Positions 1 to 8,224 of a stretch of 19,942 nucleotides of DNA are shown here, piece by piece. This stretch comes from CAYZZU01 sp964483105 (GTDB taxonomy: Bacteria; CG2-30-53-67), in assembly GCA_964483105.1 (NCBI GenBank), contig CAYZZU010000042.1:1-19942 (forward strand), read 5' to 3'. The number at the start of each line of letters is the position of its first letter. Positions within the stretch are counted from its first letter, which is position 1. Made by a program: the position numbers and the translations under genes. The notes under the pieces are model-generated. The model was not told the DNA's origin. It saw nothing but the letters and a program-made list of their open reading frames with translations, and did no database searches.

Positions 1-54
<54 letters not shown>

Positions 55-156
55 TTAAAATATTCTATGACTTATTGATTGAATGAATCCTCTCTTTTCA
101 GTATCTTTCCTTATTTCGCTCGGATTCGCCATAAAATCGGCCAAAAAAGTGTACTG

Positions 157-185
157 AAAATACAAAGAACGGCCGGAAAAGTCAA
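157..185 (-). promoter_or_regulatory. Candidate sigma70 promoter for the tRNA-Asn gene
   Basis: On the minus strand TTGACT (185-180) is followed after 17 bases by TATTTT (162-157). The -35 box matches five of six consensus bases and the -10 four of six. It would give a leader of about 95 bases before the mature tRNA 5' end, which is processed in any case. No better pair is seen nearer the tRNA. Confidence 0.4.
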
Positions 186-358
186 GGGAATATTGAGCTC
201 GACTGTTTATTCTGATCCTGCAAGGTGATTCAGAGGCATCGAAATGGCCGGGGATACCAAGATCCCCTTTCCCAATGTGACACTACCTCAAGAAGAAAAG
301 GAAATGAAAAGGCAGGCGCCACATGACTGCCGGGTCTTCCGTATCCCCTATGCGTCCG
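186..358. other. Non-coding gap between tRNA promoter and RND gene, with a small hairpin
   Basis: No convincing gene lies here. The only clear structure is a perfect inverted repeat, GGGGAT at 250-255 and ATCCCC at 262-267, with a 6-base loop, about 90 bases past the stop of the RND pump gene. No T-run follows on the minus strand, so it is not a standard intrinsic terminator. It could be a 3'-end hairpin of the efflux mRNA. Confidence 0.3.
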
Positions 359-3300
359 TTATTCCTCCAGGGAAGTCCTCGCTTCCTCATGCCGGTGAAT
401 GGCGGGCCGAAGTCCGGCGAGCGTCCTCAGATCCTCCAGGACGAGATACAGGGAAGGAATCAGCAGGAGGGTGATCCCGGTGGCGAAGAGGATGCCGAAG
501 CCGAGGCTGATGGCCATGGGGATTAAAAACTGGGCCTGGACGCTCGTTTCGAGGATCATCGGGGTGAGACCGAAGAAGGTAGTCAGTGAGGTCAGGATGA
601 TCGGGCGGAAGCGGCGCCCGCCCGCGTTGATGATGGCCTGTCTCATCTCCGTGCCGCCCCGGCGGTTCCGGTTGATAGTGTCGATCAGGAGGAGGGAATC
701 GTTGACGACTACACCGGAGAGGGCCACGATCCCGAAGAGGCTCAGGATGCTGAGGTTGAACCCCATGATCAGGTGCCCCAGGAGCGCCCCCACGAGACCG
801 AAGGGGATAGCGGCCATGATCAGGAGGGGCTGGCTGTAACTCCGGAAGGGGATGGCCAGGAGGGCGAAGATGGCGATCAGGGCCAGCAGGAAACCCTCCT
901 TCATGCTCCCCATGGATTCCCTGCGCTCCCTGGATTCCCCCTCCAGATTGAAGGTGAGCCCGGGATAGTCCTCCTGTAGCTCTTTCAGGAGGGTCCGTTT
1001 CAGGTCGAGCAGGATCTCCCCGCTGTTGGCTACCCGGCTGTTGACGGTTGCGGTGACATCGACCACACGTTTCCGGTCCGTCCGGTTGATCTCGGAAAAA
1101 CCGCGGCCTTCCTTCACGTCAGCCGCCCGATTCAGGGGAATTTCACCCCCGCCAGGTGTCCGGATCCGCATCGATTCCAGATCAAGGAGGTGTCTGCGGT
1201 CCTTTTCCGGATAGCGCACCATGACCTTGATTTCATTCCGTCCGCGTTGGAACCGCAGTGCCTCGGCACCATAGAAGGCCGACCGGACCTGTCGGCCGAG
1301 CTCTTCTTCGGTGATTCCGAGTGTTCTCGCCTCCGGTTTGATACGGATCTTGAGCTCTTCTTTCCCTCTGGAGTAGTTGTCGGAGATATCCCCGACCCCG
1401 GGATATTCCGCAAGGGCCTTCTTGAGCCGTCGGGAGGCTGCGGCCAGGACCCGGAAGTCCTTGTGAGCCAGTTGAACGTCGATGTTGGCTCCCATGTGAA
1501 CGATATTGGATCGGAAAGTGATGGACTCCACCCCCGGGATCTCTCCGACCATGGCGCGCCAGCGGTTCGCGATCTCCTCCGCGGAGATCCCTCGCTCTTC
1601 GCTCGGAGTGAGCAGCAGCGCCGTGTCAGAGAGGTTGGCCCGTGTCTCGCTCCTGTCACCGCCCGGTCCCCCTCCGGACAGGGTTCCCCCGACCACGGAA
1701 AAGATGTCCCTCAGGATCGGCTTCTCCTTCGGGTGCGCGCGGGTGTACTCGCTCACGACTTCTCCGGCCTTCTGTTCTATATATTGCTGCACCCTCCCGG
1801 TTTCCAGGACCGGCGTTCCGGGCGGCATCTTCAGGGAGGCGGTGATCACGTTTCCTTCGACTACAGGCATGAAGTGAAACCGGATGATTCCCCCCTTGAT
1901 GATACCGAGACTGATGAGAAGGACGGCCGCGCCCACGGCGAGGGTGGTGTAGCGGTTTCTCAGACAGAGATCGAGGAAACGTGTGTAGGGACCGGCGATG
2001 AAGCGGCTGAGCCTCCTTCCGAAACCGGCGCGGATCCGGTCGATCAGCCCGAGAAGGCCTGCCGGGGCCTTTGCGGCCCCGCCCATGGTCAGGTGGGAGG
2101 GGAGGACAAAGAGAGACTCCGTGAGGGAGACCAGAAGAAGAGTAATCACCACCTGGGGGATGACCTTGATGAATTTGCCCAGACTTCCACTCACATAGAT
2201 CAGCGGAAGAAAGGCCGCCACCGTGGTCAGGACCGAAAAGATGACGGGCACACTGACCTCGAGTGCCCCATCCACCGATGCCTGGAGAAAGGGTTTCCCT
2301 TTCTGCCGCTGTTCATAGATGTTTTCTCCCACAACGATTGCGTCATCCACCAGGATCCCCAGGGCCAGGATGAAGGCGAAGAGGGAGATCATGTTGATCG
2401 AGACCGAAAGGGTCGGCAGGAACAGCATCGCTCCAAGGAAGGAAACGGGGACACCGAGCATCACCCAGAAGGCAAGGCGGATTTCCAGAAAGAGTCCGAG
2501 GATCAGGATCACCAGGAAAAGCCCCAGCATGGCGTTTTTCTTCAGGAGCCTGATCCGGCTGTGGAGCGGTTCGGATCGGTCGTGCCAGGTAGTGATCTTG
2601 ATCGAGTCCGGAAGGACCCGTCTTTTGTTTTGGACATACTCGCGGACCCGGTTGGAGATTCCGATCGGCGTCTGCTTCCCCACACGGAAGATTTTGAGCA
2701 TCATGGCGGGCTTCCCGTCAAAACGGGCGAACTCGTCGGTCTCTTCGAAGGTGTCCCGGACCTTCGCAATCTCTCCCAGTGTCACGCGGGTGCCGTCAGG
2801 TCGGGTCAGAAGCACGATGTCGGAATATTCGGGGCCGGTATAGCGCCTCTCCTTGGTGCGAAGGAGAATATCGGCGTTTCGGGTCTTGATTGTCCCTCCC
2901 GGAAGATCAAGGGATGCCCGCCGTATCCGACGGGCCACGTCCTCCAGGGTCAGGTTGTAACGGCGCAGGTTCTTCTCACTGATCTCGATCGCGATCTCGT
3001 AGGGGCGCACGCCGGCAAGATCGACCTGGGTAATCTCCGGCATGGCCAGAAGATCCTCCCGGACCGTCTCGATCTGCTCCCGCAGCGCCCGTTCGGATAC
3101 ATCCCCGTAAACCACGACGGAGATCACCTCCCGGCGGTTAAGGAGTTTACTGATGACCGGCTCCTCCGCGTCCTCGGGGAAGGTGGTGATCCGGTCCACC
3201 TCGCTCCGGATGTCCTGCAGTACGCGATCCGCGTTCTCTCCGGCCGTCAGTTCCGCCGTCACCGTGCCGACCCCTTCCCGAGCCTGCGACCGGATTTCCT

Positions 3301-3535
3301 TGATCCCGTCGACACCGGTCAGGTTATCTTCGATCTTCAGGAGGATCCCCTCCTCCACTTCCTCGGGTCCGGCCCCGGGATAGGCGACGGAGACCCGGAT
3401 CTGGTCCAGACTGATCTCGGGAAAGATCTCCTGCTTGGTCGAACGGGCCCGGATCAATCCACCGACAACCAGGAGGAGCATCAGGAGATTGGCGGCTACG
3501 TGATTGTGGGCCATCCATCGGATCGCGCCCTTCAT
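359..3535 (-). CDS. RND efflux pump inner-membrane subunit (AcrB/HAE1-like)
   Basis: This 1058-residue protein has the full length and layout of an AcrB-type proton-driven exporter: one N-terminal membrane helix, a large periplasmic domain, a helix bundle from about residue 335, a second periplasmic half, and a C-terminal helix bundle from about 882. The TM4 motif LVDDAIVVGENI carries the paired proton-relay aspartates (D397, D398). In TM10 the usual Lys (AcrB K940) is replaced by Asn in VVVNDSLLLID (N945-D946). A Gly-rich stretch lies at 616-626. Its ATG overlaps the stop of the membrane-fusion gene by four bases (ATGA), so the two are translationally coupled. It should work as the trimeric motor of a tripartite pump with the next two genes. 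The substrate is not visible in the sequence; the PsrA-like regulator would fit a hydrophobic or fatty-acid-like ligand, which is only inference. Confidence 0.93.
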   Translation of the reverse strand: MKGAIRWMAHNHVAANLLMLLLVVGGLIRARSTKQEIFPEISLDQIRVSVAYPGAGPEEVEEGILLKIEDNLTGVDGIKEIRSQAREGVGTVTAELTAGENADRVLQDIRSEVDRITTFPEDAEEPVISKLLNRREVISVVVYGDVSERALREQIETVREDLLAMPEITQVDLAGVRPYEIAIEISEKNLRRYNLTLEDVARRIRRASLDLPGGTIKTRNADILLRTKERRYTGPEYSDIVLLTRPDGTRVTLGEIAKVRDTFEETDEFARFDGKPAMMLKIFRVGKQTPIGISNRVREYVQNKRRVLPDSIKITTWHDRSEPLHSRIRLLKKNAMLGLFLVILILGLFLEIRLAFWVMLGVPVSFLGAMLFLPTLSVSINMISLFAFILALGILVDDAIVVGENIYEQRQKGKPFLQASVDGALEVSVPVIFSVLTTVAAFLPLIYVSGSLGKFIKVIPQVVITLLLVSLTESLFVLPSHLTMGGAAKAPAGLLGLIDRIRAGFGRRLSRFIAGPYTRFLDLCLRNRYTTLAVGAAVLLISLGIIKGGIIRFHFMPVVEGNVITASLKMPPGTPVLETGRVQQYIEQKAGEVVSEYTRAHPKEKPILRDIFSVVGGTLSGGGPGGDRSETRANLSDTALLLTPSEERGISAEEIANRWRAMVGEIPGVESITFRSNIVHMGANIDVQLAHKDFRVLAAASRRLKKALAEYPGVGDISDNYSRGKEELKIRIKPEARTLGITEEELGRQVRSAFYGAEALRFQRGRNEIKVMVRYPEKDRRHLLDLESMRIRTPGGGEIPLNRAADVKEGRGFSEINRTDRKRVVDVTATVNSRVANSGEILLDLKRTLLKELQEDYPGLTFNLEGESRERRESMGSMKEGFLLALIAIFALLAIPFRSYSQPLLIMAAIPFGLVGALLGHLIMGFNLSILSLFGIVALSGVVVNDSLLLIDTINRNRRGGTEMRQAIINAGGRRFRPIILTSLTTFFGLTPMILETSVQAQFLIPMAISLGFGILFATGITLLLIPSLYLVLEDLRTLAGLRPAIHRHEEARTSLEE

Positions 3536-4719
3536 TTTCCCGTCCCCTTTGAAACCGGCCTCAGCTTCATGCTGTCGGCAGCGCCGGGCAGCGTGGTCAG
3601 GACCAGGCGGTCACCATTGGCAAGTCCCTTTCCGATCAGGAGGGTGTCGCGCTCCCGTCGCAGGATCTGAACCTTCCGGATTCTCAGCCTGTCTGAATCG
3701 TCTGCGATCCAAACGGTACTCTCCTGCCGGAGGGCGCGTCTGGGGATCGGTATGACCTGTTTGAGCACCTCGCCGTGTAATACGACTTCGACGAACATCC
3801 CCGATTCCAGGTCCGGCTCCCCGTCCAGCCTTCTCGTTTTCAGATGATAGGGATCTTCCACATCCACTACGACTCGTGTCATACGCCCCAGGGGGTCCAC
3901 TTCGCCCAGGGAACGGACTATTTTCCCCGGCCGAGTGTAGGTGCGGTTCCCGAGAACAAGCCGCACGGTCGCAAGGGAACCGCTCTTTTTTGATCCCCGC
4001 CGGGGAATGCTGAGCCAGTGGAGTTCTTCGAGGGGCAGCGGCACCACGATCTCGGCCGTATCGGTCCCGGCCACGGTGGCGACAGGCGCTCCCGGTCCGA
4101 CATATTGCCCGGCGCCGATCGTTTCCGATCGAATCCGGCAGTTGAAGGGAGCGAAGAGGGCGGTCCGCTTCAGGTCGAGTTCGGCCCGTCTCAGCGCGGC
4201 CCTCGCCGAGACGACGCCGGCCCGGGCCTTCCTGAGCTGCGGTTCATGGAGGACCAGGGGATCCGGATCTTTCTCTTTGTCACCGGCCAGCTTCTTCCAT
4301 TCCTCCCGGGCGATCCGTGCTTTGCTCTCTTCTTCGGCGAGTTCCAGCTCGGCCTGGGCTAAGGCCGCCCGGGCGCGATCCACTGCCAGCCGGTAATCCA
4401 CTTTTTCGATCTGAAAAAGGAGGTCCCCCGTCCTGAAGAATCCTCCGGCAATGAAGTTTGGCGCGATCCAGATCACTCTGCCGCTTACCTGAGGGGTAAT
4501 AGAGGCCTCACGGCGCGCCTGGACCGTTCCTGTTCCGCTGACTTCCACCGGATGGTTCACCTTTGCGACCGACAGGACCTCGACCAGGGCACCGGGACTG
4601 GACCTTGCCGTCTTCTTCGGGAGTGTGCGGGTCACTACCAGGATCCGCATGATTGCGAAACCCGCGATGACAATCAGGATGGGAAGTCCGATCTTGAATA
4701 GTCTGGTTTTAAAGCTCAT
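3532..4719 (-). CDS. Efflux membrane-fusion (periplasmic adaptor) protein, HlyD/AcrA family
   Basis: This 395-residue adaptor would bridge the RND pump and the outer-membrane channel. It starts with one uncleaved-looking membrane helix (about residues 8-28, IGLPILIVIAGFAIMRI) and no lipobox. A barrel-sandwich half follows (VEVSGTGTVQARREASITP, then VSGRV), then a coiled-coil hairpin rich in Ala, Glu and Arg (about 115-190), the second lipoyl half (APFNCRI..GAGQYV) and beta-barrel/proximal domains. I chose the ATG at 4719 because the frame stays open 26 codons upstream only inside the preceding gene, and the chosen start gives the expected membrane anchor. It overlaps the end of the outer-membrane factor gene by 11 bases, and its own stop overlaps the pump start by four. 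Confidence 0.9.
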   Translation of the reverse strand: MSFKTRLFKIGLPILIVIAGFAIMRILVVTRTLPKKTARSSPGALVEVLSVAKVNHPVEVSGTGTVQARREASITPQVSGRVIWIAPNFIAGGFFRTGDLLFQIEKVDYRLAVDRARAALAQAELELAEEESKARIAREEWKKLAGDKEKDPDPLVLHEPQLRKARAGVVSARAALRRAELDLKRTALFAPFNCRIRSETIGAGQYVGPGAPVATVAGTDTAEIVVPLPLEELHWLSIPRRGSKKSGSLATVRLVLGNRTYTRPGKIVRSLGEVDPLGRMTRVVVDVEDPYHLKTRRLDGEPDLESGMFVEVVLHGEVLKQVIPIPRRALRQESTVWIADDSDRLRIRKVQILRRERDTLLIGKGLANGDRLVLTTLPGAADSMKLRPVSKGTGK

Positions 4720-6148
4720 GAGACCTGTCCCTCGAATCCCCACCGGCGGCGAAATGTTTCTCGATTTCCGATTCCATCCAGTCTCCACCCAGGGCACGCG
4801 CCAGGCTCACGCGGTCGGAGATCAGTTGGCGCCGGGCGCTGAGCAGGTCGCTTTCGGCGTTGAAATGAAGGGTCTGCGCCGTGAGGACCGGCAGGTAGTC
4901 GGAAAGTCCCTGAAGATAGCGATCCCTCGATAGGCGGAGGGCCGCCTCGGTGGCATCGGCCCGTTCTTGCAATCTCCGGATGCGATCTTCGGTACTGTGA
5001 TTCCGCGCCAGGGCGTCCTCCACCTCCTGAAAAGCGGTAAGGACCGTCTTTTGGTATTGGGCCAGTTCCTCCCGGAATACGGCGCGGCTTCTTTCGACTT
5101 CCGACTGTCGTCTCTTTCCGTCCAGGATCGGGAACGCCGTGTCCGCGAAAATTTTCCAGAAGACACCCTTCAGGTCACCGGTGCTGAAGGCAAGGCTTGA
5201 TTTCCCGTAATTCGCCAGGAGGTTGAAGGAAGGAAATCGGTCGGCCACGGCCGCGGCGATCCGGGCGTCACTTGCCCGCACCCTCAGAAAGGCCGCCTTA
5301 ATATCGGGGCGGCGCTCCAAAATCGTCGCGGGAAGCCCCGCAGGAAAGACCGCGGGTGTCTCCGGGAGTCCGGACAGGTTTCCGGCCGGATCGTGACCGG
5401 GGTAACGTCCCAGGAGGACAGCGAGGGAGTGTTCAGCCTGAGACAGGGTGGACTGGAAAACAGGACGCCGGGCCCGGGCCTCCGCCAGGTTCTGCTGCGC
5501 CTGGTACAGATCCAGCGCGGAAACCAATCCCGCAAGGTAGCGCCGCCTGACCTGCTCCAGGGTCTCCGCGAAGGAACCGATGGTTCGGTCCGCAAGTCGG
5601 ATCTGGGCACGTTGTTCCGCGACCAGATAGTAGTTGTCAACCAGCCGTGCGGAAAGAGTGAGGTAGAGTGTCGAAAGATCCGCCCTGGATGCCGCCATTT
5701 CGAGGCGGGCCGCCCGTTCCCGGGATTTCAGTTTTCTCCAGAGATCGACTTCAAACCCGGCGGCCAGGGAGAGACGGTAGCTGTCACCGGTGTTGTTTCC
5801 GAAGAAGCTCGGCGTATCCTCCCGGGTCCACTCCCCCTTCGCCTCCAGGGAAGGCCGCCGATCAGCCCGGACAGCCCGGTATAAGGCCTCCTCCTGGTCG
5901 AGCCGCGCGTAGGTCTCTTCCAGGTCCAGGTTCTTCGAAAAGACCTCTTCCATCAGGGCGTTGAGCTTCGGATCATGAAAGGTCTCCCACCATCGATCGA
6001 TCGGAACCCCCGGCACGGTCTTTCCCGTATAATTGTCCGGGACAGGCCCAGGGGGTCTGACAGCCCGCGGCCGGTGCAGGGAGCACCCGGACGGTATCGT
6101 AAAAACTGAAAGGAAAATCGCAAGAAAAATCCACCGTGTGATCTTCAT
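4709..6148 (-). CDS. Outer-membrane efflux lipoprotein (TolC/OprM/NodT family)
   Basis: This 479-residue protein starts with a short signal sequence ending in IPSGC (Cys22), a slightly atypical lipobox predicting a lipid-anchored outer-membrane factor. The start of the mature protein and the internal duplicated pattern are typical of the OprM/NodT branch: DRWWETFHDPKLNALMEEV near 51-69, then two helical hairpin repeats with Ala/Arg/Gln-rich coiled coil, including LDLYQAQQNLAEARA and a second repeat ending DYLPVLTAQTLHFNAESDLLSARRQLISDRVSLARALGG. The trimer would form the exit duct for the pump encoded downstream. The ATG is preceded by AGGAAAG at good spacing and lies 19 bases after the regulator gene. 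The family assignment is firm; the substrate is unknown. Confidence 0.92.
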   Translation of the reverse strand: MKITRWIFLAIFLSVFTIPSGCSLHRPRAVRPPGPVPDNYTGKTVPGVPIDRWWETFHDPKLNALMEEVFSKNLDLEETYARLDQEEALYRAVRADRRPSLEAKGEWTREDTPSFFGNNTGDSYRLSLAAGFEVDLWRKLKSRERAARLEMAASRADLSTLYLTLSARLVDNYYLVAEQRAQIRLADRTIGSFAETLEQVRRRYLAGLVSALDLYQAQQNLAEARARRPVFQSTLSQAEHSLAVLLGRYPGHDPAGNLSGLPETPAVFPAGLPATILERRPDIKAAFLRVRASDARIAAAVADRFPSFNLLANYGKSSLAFSTGDLKGVFWKIFADTAFPILDGKRRQSEVERSRAVFREELAQYQKTVLTAFQEVEDALARNHSTEDRIRRLQERADATEAALRLSRDRYLQGLSDYLPVLTAQTLHFNAESDLLSARRQLISDRVSLARALGGDWMESEIEKHFAAGGDSRDRSHEL

Positions 6149-6167
6149 GGTCTTTCCTATCCCCCGC

Positions 6168-6824
6168 TTACACAGCCTTCATACCTGCCGTCACAAAGGC
6201 CAGGATCATGTTTCCGAGTGTCGATGCCTCCACGTCCGGATCGATTCCTTCCGGCACGAGCCGGAATTTCCCAAACATCCGCATTGCGTGGCTGAAAACC
6301 CCGATGGTGAACTGCAACTTCCAGAAAAGATGCTCCGGAGGTGTGTCCGGCAGCGCCTCGCGGAGGATTCCGAAAGTCAGGAGGAAGGTGGGCGTCATCT
6401 GGCGGATAAAGGTCCGGCGTGCCGTATCACCCGGTTCAGACAGGGCCCGTCCGACCAGGATAATAAAATCCTCCATGCCCGGGCCGGACTCCCGGAAAGA
6501 GAGGGCCGGTTCAATAAAGGCCCGCAGGGTTTCCTCCACACCAGGCCTTCGGTTCTCCCTCCGGGCCGTTTCCCGTATGGCTTCAAGTCTCTCCCGGCGC
6601 AATCGGTTCAAGGGAAGAAGACGGCGCTCAAAGACCTTCTTTAAAAGCGCCTCCTTGGACCCGAAGTGATAATTCACCGCTGCCAGATTAACCCCCGCCG
6701 CGCCGGTAATGGCACGGAGCGACGTATTGTGGTACCCCTCACGGGCGAAGAGCTTCTCCGCGGAGTCCAGGATCCGTTGCTTGGTGTCGGATTTCGCCTC
6801 CCGCTTGGTGTGGGATTGCGCCAT
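6168..6824 (-). CDS. TetR-family repressor, PsrA-like
   Basis: This 218-residue regulator has the N-terminal TetR DNA-binding domain: helix-turn-helix around TSLRAITGAAGVNLAAVNYHF, followed by GSKEALL. The sequence GVNLAAVNYHFGSK and the C-terminal part (ELFW/LFWKLQF, FSHAMR, then a C-terminal AGM) look like PsrA, the fatty-acid-responsive regulator of Pseudomonas. That resemblance is from memory, not alignment. I prefer the ATG at 6824, because AAAGGA lies nine bases upstream; the in-frame ATG six codons earlier has no ribosome-binding site. It is the first gene of the efflux operon, 19 bases before the outer-membrane factor. A perfect palindrome in the operon promoter is its likely operator, giving ligand-relieved autorepression. 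The ligand is unknown; a fatty acid or acyl-CoA is a guess from the relationship. Confidence 0.88.
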   Translation of the reverse strand: MAQSHTKREAKSDTKQRILDSAEKLFAREGYHNTSLRAITGAAGVNLAAVNYHFGSKEALLKKVFERRLLPLNRLRRERLEAIRETARRENRRPGVEETLRAFIEPALSFRESGPGMEDFIILVGRALSEPGDTARRTFIRQMTPTFLLTFGILREALPDTPPEHLFWKLQFTIGVFSHAMRMFGKFRLVPEGIDPDVEASTLGNMILAFVTAGMKAV

Positions 6825-6880
6825 GAATCTGTTTCCTTTCATTGAACGATAGCTGACGACAATTTTAAAACATACATATG

Positions 6881-6909
6881 ATTAAAACAATTGTTTGAAT
6901 ATTTGTCAA
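6881..6909 (-). promoter_or_regulatory. Sigma70 promoter of the efflux operon
   Basis: On the minus strand TTGACA (6909-6904, six of six) is separated by exactly 17 bases from TTTAAT (6886-6881, five of six). Transcription would start near 6874, about 50 bases before the repressor gene. It is one of the best promoter matches in the window. Confidence 0.78.
6885..6896. promoter_or_regulatory. Palindromic operator candidate for the TetR/PsrA-like repressor
   Basis: AAACAATTGTTT is a perfect 12-bp palindrome. It extends to 20 bp (6881-6900) with one mismatched pair. It fills the 3' part of the promoter spacer and touches the -10 box, so a bound dimer would block RNA polymerase. The published PsrA site is (G/C)AAAC-N2-4-GTTT(G/C); this site fits AAAC-N4-GTTTG except for the first base. 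Confidence 0.65.
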
Positions 6910-7013
6910 GCATAAACAATACCCGCCTACGGGCCTTAGTCCAAGTTCTGCGGTTATCTCCTATGATTAGGGGTTATAGGTGTCAGCCCGTCAAGATCTG
7001 ACGCACCCTTTGG

Positions 7014-7042
7014 TTGAATAAACTCCGGAACGGCGGTATACT
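7014..7042 (+). promoter_or_regulatory. Candidate promoter for the DUF547 gene
   Basis: TTGAAT (7014-7019) and TATACT (7037-7042) are 17 bases apart; they match four and five of six consensus bases. The start codon lies about 70 bases downstream. A short inverted repeat CCTAT/ATAGG at 6960-6980 lies upstream and has no assigned role. Confidence 0.45.
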
Positions 7043-7115
7043 CCGGACAAGCTTACGTTCCGTTGCCCGAGGGGGTTGCCTGCACCGGAATATGGCCTGA
7101 GAAAAGGATCAAATC

Positions 7116-7961
7116 ATGATCAAGAGGCCGAAATGGATGACAATCGCCGAATGGCTGCTCGCCGCCGCTCTGGCTCTCTCTATATGGTTTCCCGCCGCTG
7201 CTTCGCGTACGGCGTCCAACCTGACCTTCCTTCTCTCCGACTATCAAGCCTTCCTGGACCGTTACCTGGAAAAAGAAAAGAAAATCGAGGGGTTCGTCAT
7301 GAATGTCGTCGATTACGACGCGATTCATGCCGCAAATGCCGATCCCGATTCTCTGTACCGGCGGGTACTCTCGGAATTTGCGTCATTTGATCCGGCAAGT
7401 CTTTCCACACGAGAGGATCAAATCGCCTTCTGGATCAACGCCTATAACCTGGGCGCCATCAAGTTAATGATTGACCATTATCCGGTGGGAAGCATCCGGA
7501 GCCGGAAGATCCAGTGGCTCCGGAATCCCTGGGGGCTTGCGGTCTTGACGGTGGGGCACAGGCCTTACAGCCTGGGAGAGATCGAACATACCATCCTGCT
7601 GGGGAGACTCCGGGAACCGCTGGTCCATTTCGCGATCGTCTGCGCTTCCCTCAGTTGTCCGGACCTCAGTCCCGAAGCCTACCGGGCAAGCACCCTGATG
7701 GCGCAATTGGACCGCCAGGCCCGGAGTTTCATCCGGAACGAACAAAAGGGGCTCAGGATCGACCGGCGGCGGAAAACCGTTTCTTTTTCTCAGATCTTTC
7801 AATTCGACAAAAATACCTTTCCCAACGGAGCCGAGGATGCCATCCCCTTGATCGGACAATATCTTGATGCCCGGGACCGTGAATTTCTTCTTTCCGGACA
7901 ATACACGATCCGGTATCTGAAGTACGACTGGTCGGCAAATGCCAAAAGAAACGCCCGGTGA
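7116..7961 (+). CDS. Exported DUF547-domain protein
   Basis: This 281-residue protein begins with a basic start and a hydrophobic segment (about 11-29), ending in AAAS, so it is probably exported and perhaps cleaved near residue 30. The rest is a DUF547 domain, recognised by FWINAYN (105-111), the following KLMIDHYPVGSI, and HFAIVCASLSCPDL (161-174), which holds the family's conserved His and Cys residues. The biochemical function of DUF547 is not established. The ATG has AAAGGA eight or nine bases upstream. It is divergent from the efflux operon and its 3' end faces the sugar-transporter operon, so it looks monocistronic. I see no terminator in the 76 bases after the stop. Confidence 0.88.
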   Translation: MIKRPKWMTIAEWLLAAALALSIWFPAAASRTASNLTFLLSDYQAFLDRYLEKEKKIEGFVMNVVDYDAIHAANADPDSLYRRVLSEFASFDPASLSTREDQIAFWINAYNLGAIKLMIDHYPVGSIRSRKIQWLRNPWGLAVLTVGHRPYSLGEIEHTILLGRLREPLVHFAIVCASLSCPDLSPEAYRASTLMAQLDRQARSFIRNEQKGLRIDRRRKTVSFSQIFQFDKNTFPNGAEDAIPLIGQYLDARDREFLLSGQYTIRYLKYDWSANAKRNAR

Positions 7962-8037
7962 AATCAAAAAAACCATTCAGCCAGAATGAACGTCTGTTCC
8001 CCCCCGTCTTCCCTATCACAATCGGATCCCAAAAGAC

Positions 8038-8196
8038 CTAATTTTTCTCCTGTCGCGATTTTTTTCGGGCCTCCTTAAACCTGCGAATTACCTTTCTGAT
8101 CAGGATCCAGCCGATCCCTCCGAAGACAATCACCCGCGCGATGTTGCGTAACGTAACCCCGAAGATCATTCTGTCCAGAAACTCCTGCAGCGCCAT
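8038..8196 (-). CDS. Small basic membrane protein (52 aa), last gene of the ABC operon
   Basis: The frame gives a 52-residue protein beginning MALQEFLDRMIFGVTL, with one membrane helix (about 17-36, containing VIVFGGIGWILI) and a strongly basic C-terminal tail. The ATG at 8196 has GGGAGA upstream and lies 28 bases after the stop of the ATPase gene, so it is probably co-transcribed. The frame remains open upstream into the ATPase gene, but no ribosome-binding site supports a longer form. I do not recognise a family. The helix and the FGVTLRNI lead-in faintly recall the first helix of small MscS-type channels, so a truncated relic is possible, but a genuine small membrane protein is equally likely. 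Confidence 0.55.
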   Translation of the reverse strand: MALQEFLDRMIFGVTLRNIARVIVFGGIGWILIRKVIRRFKEARKKSRQEKN

Positions 8197-8224
8197 TCCA
8201 TTCTCCCTACCCGACTGTTCTCCA

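Noticed and set aside
250..267. GGGGAT/ATCCCC hairpin as an intrinsic terminator of the efflux operon
   Set aside because: No T-run follows on the minus strand and the stem has only six pairs, so terminator status is not supported.
1190..3670. 826-codon open frame on the plus strand, opposite the RND pump gene
   Set aside because: It is antisense to a clear RND gene, has no domain, is rich in His, Asp, Gly and Gln as expected from a GC-rich reverse frame, and has no promoter or ribosome-binding site.
7962..8037. Bidirectional terminator between the DUF547 gene and the small membrane protein gene
   Set aside because: No stem with T-runs on either side could be found in these 76 bases.
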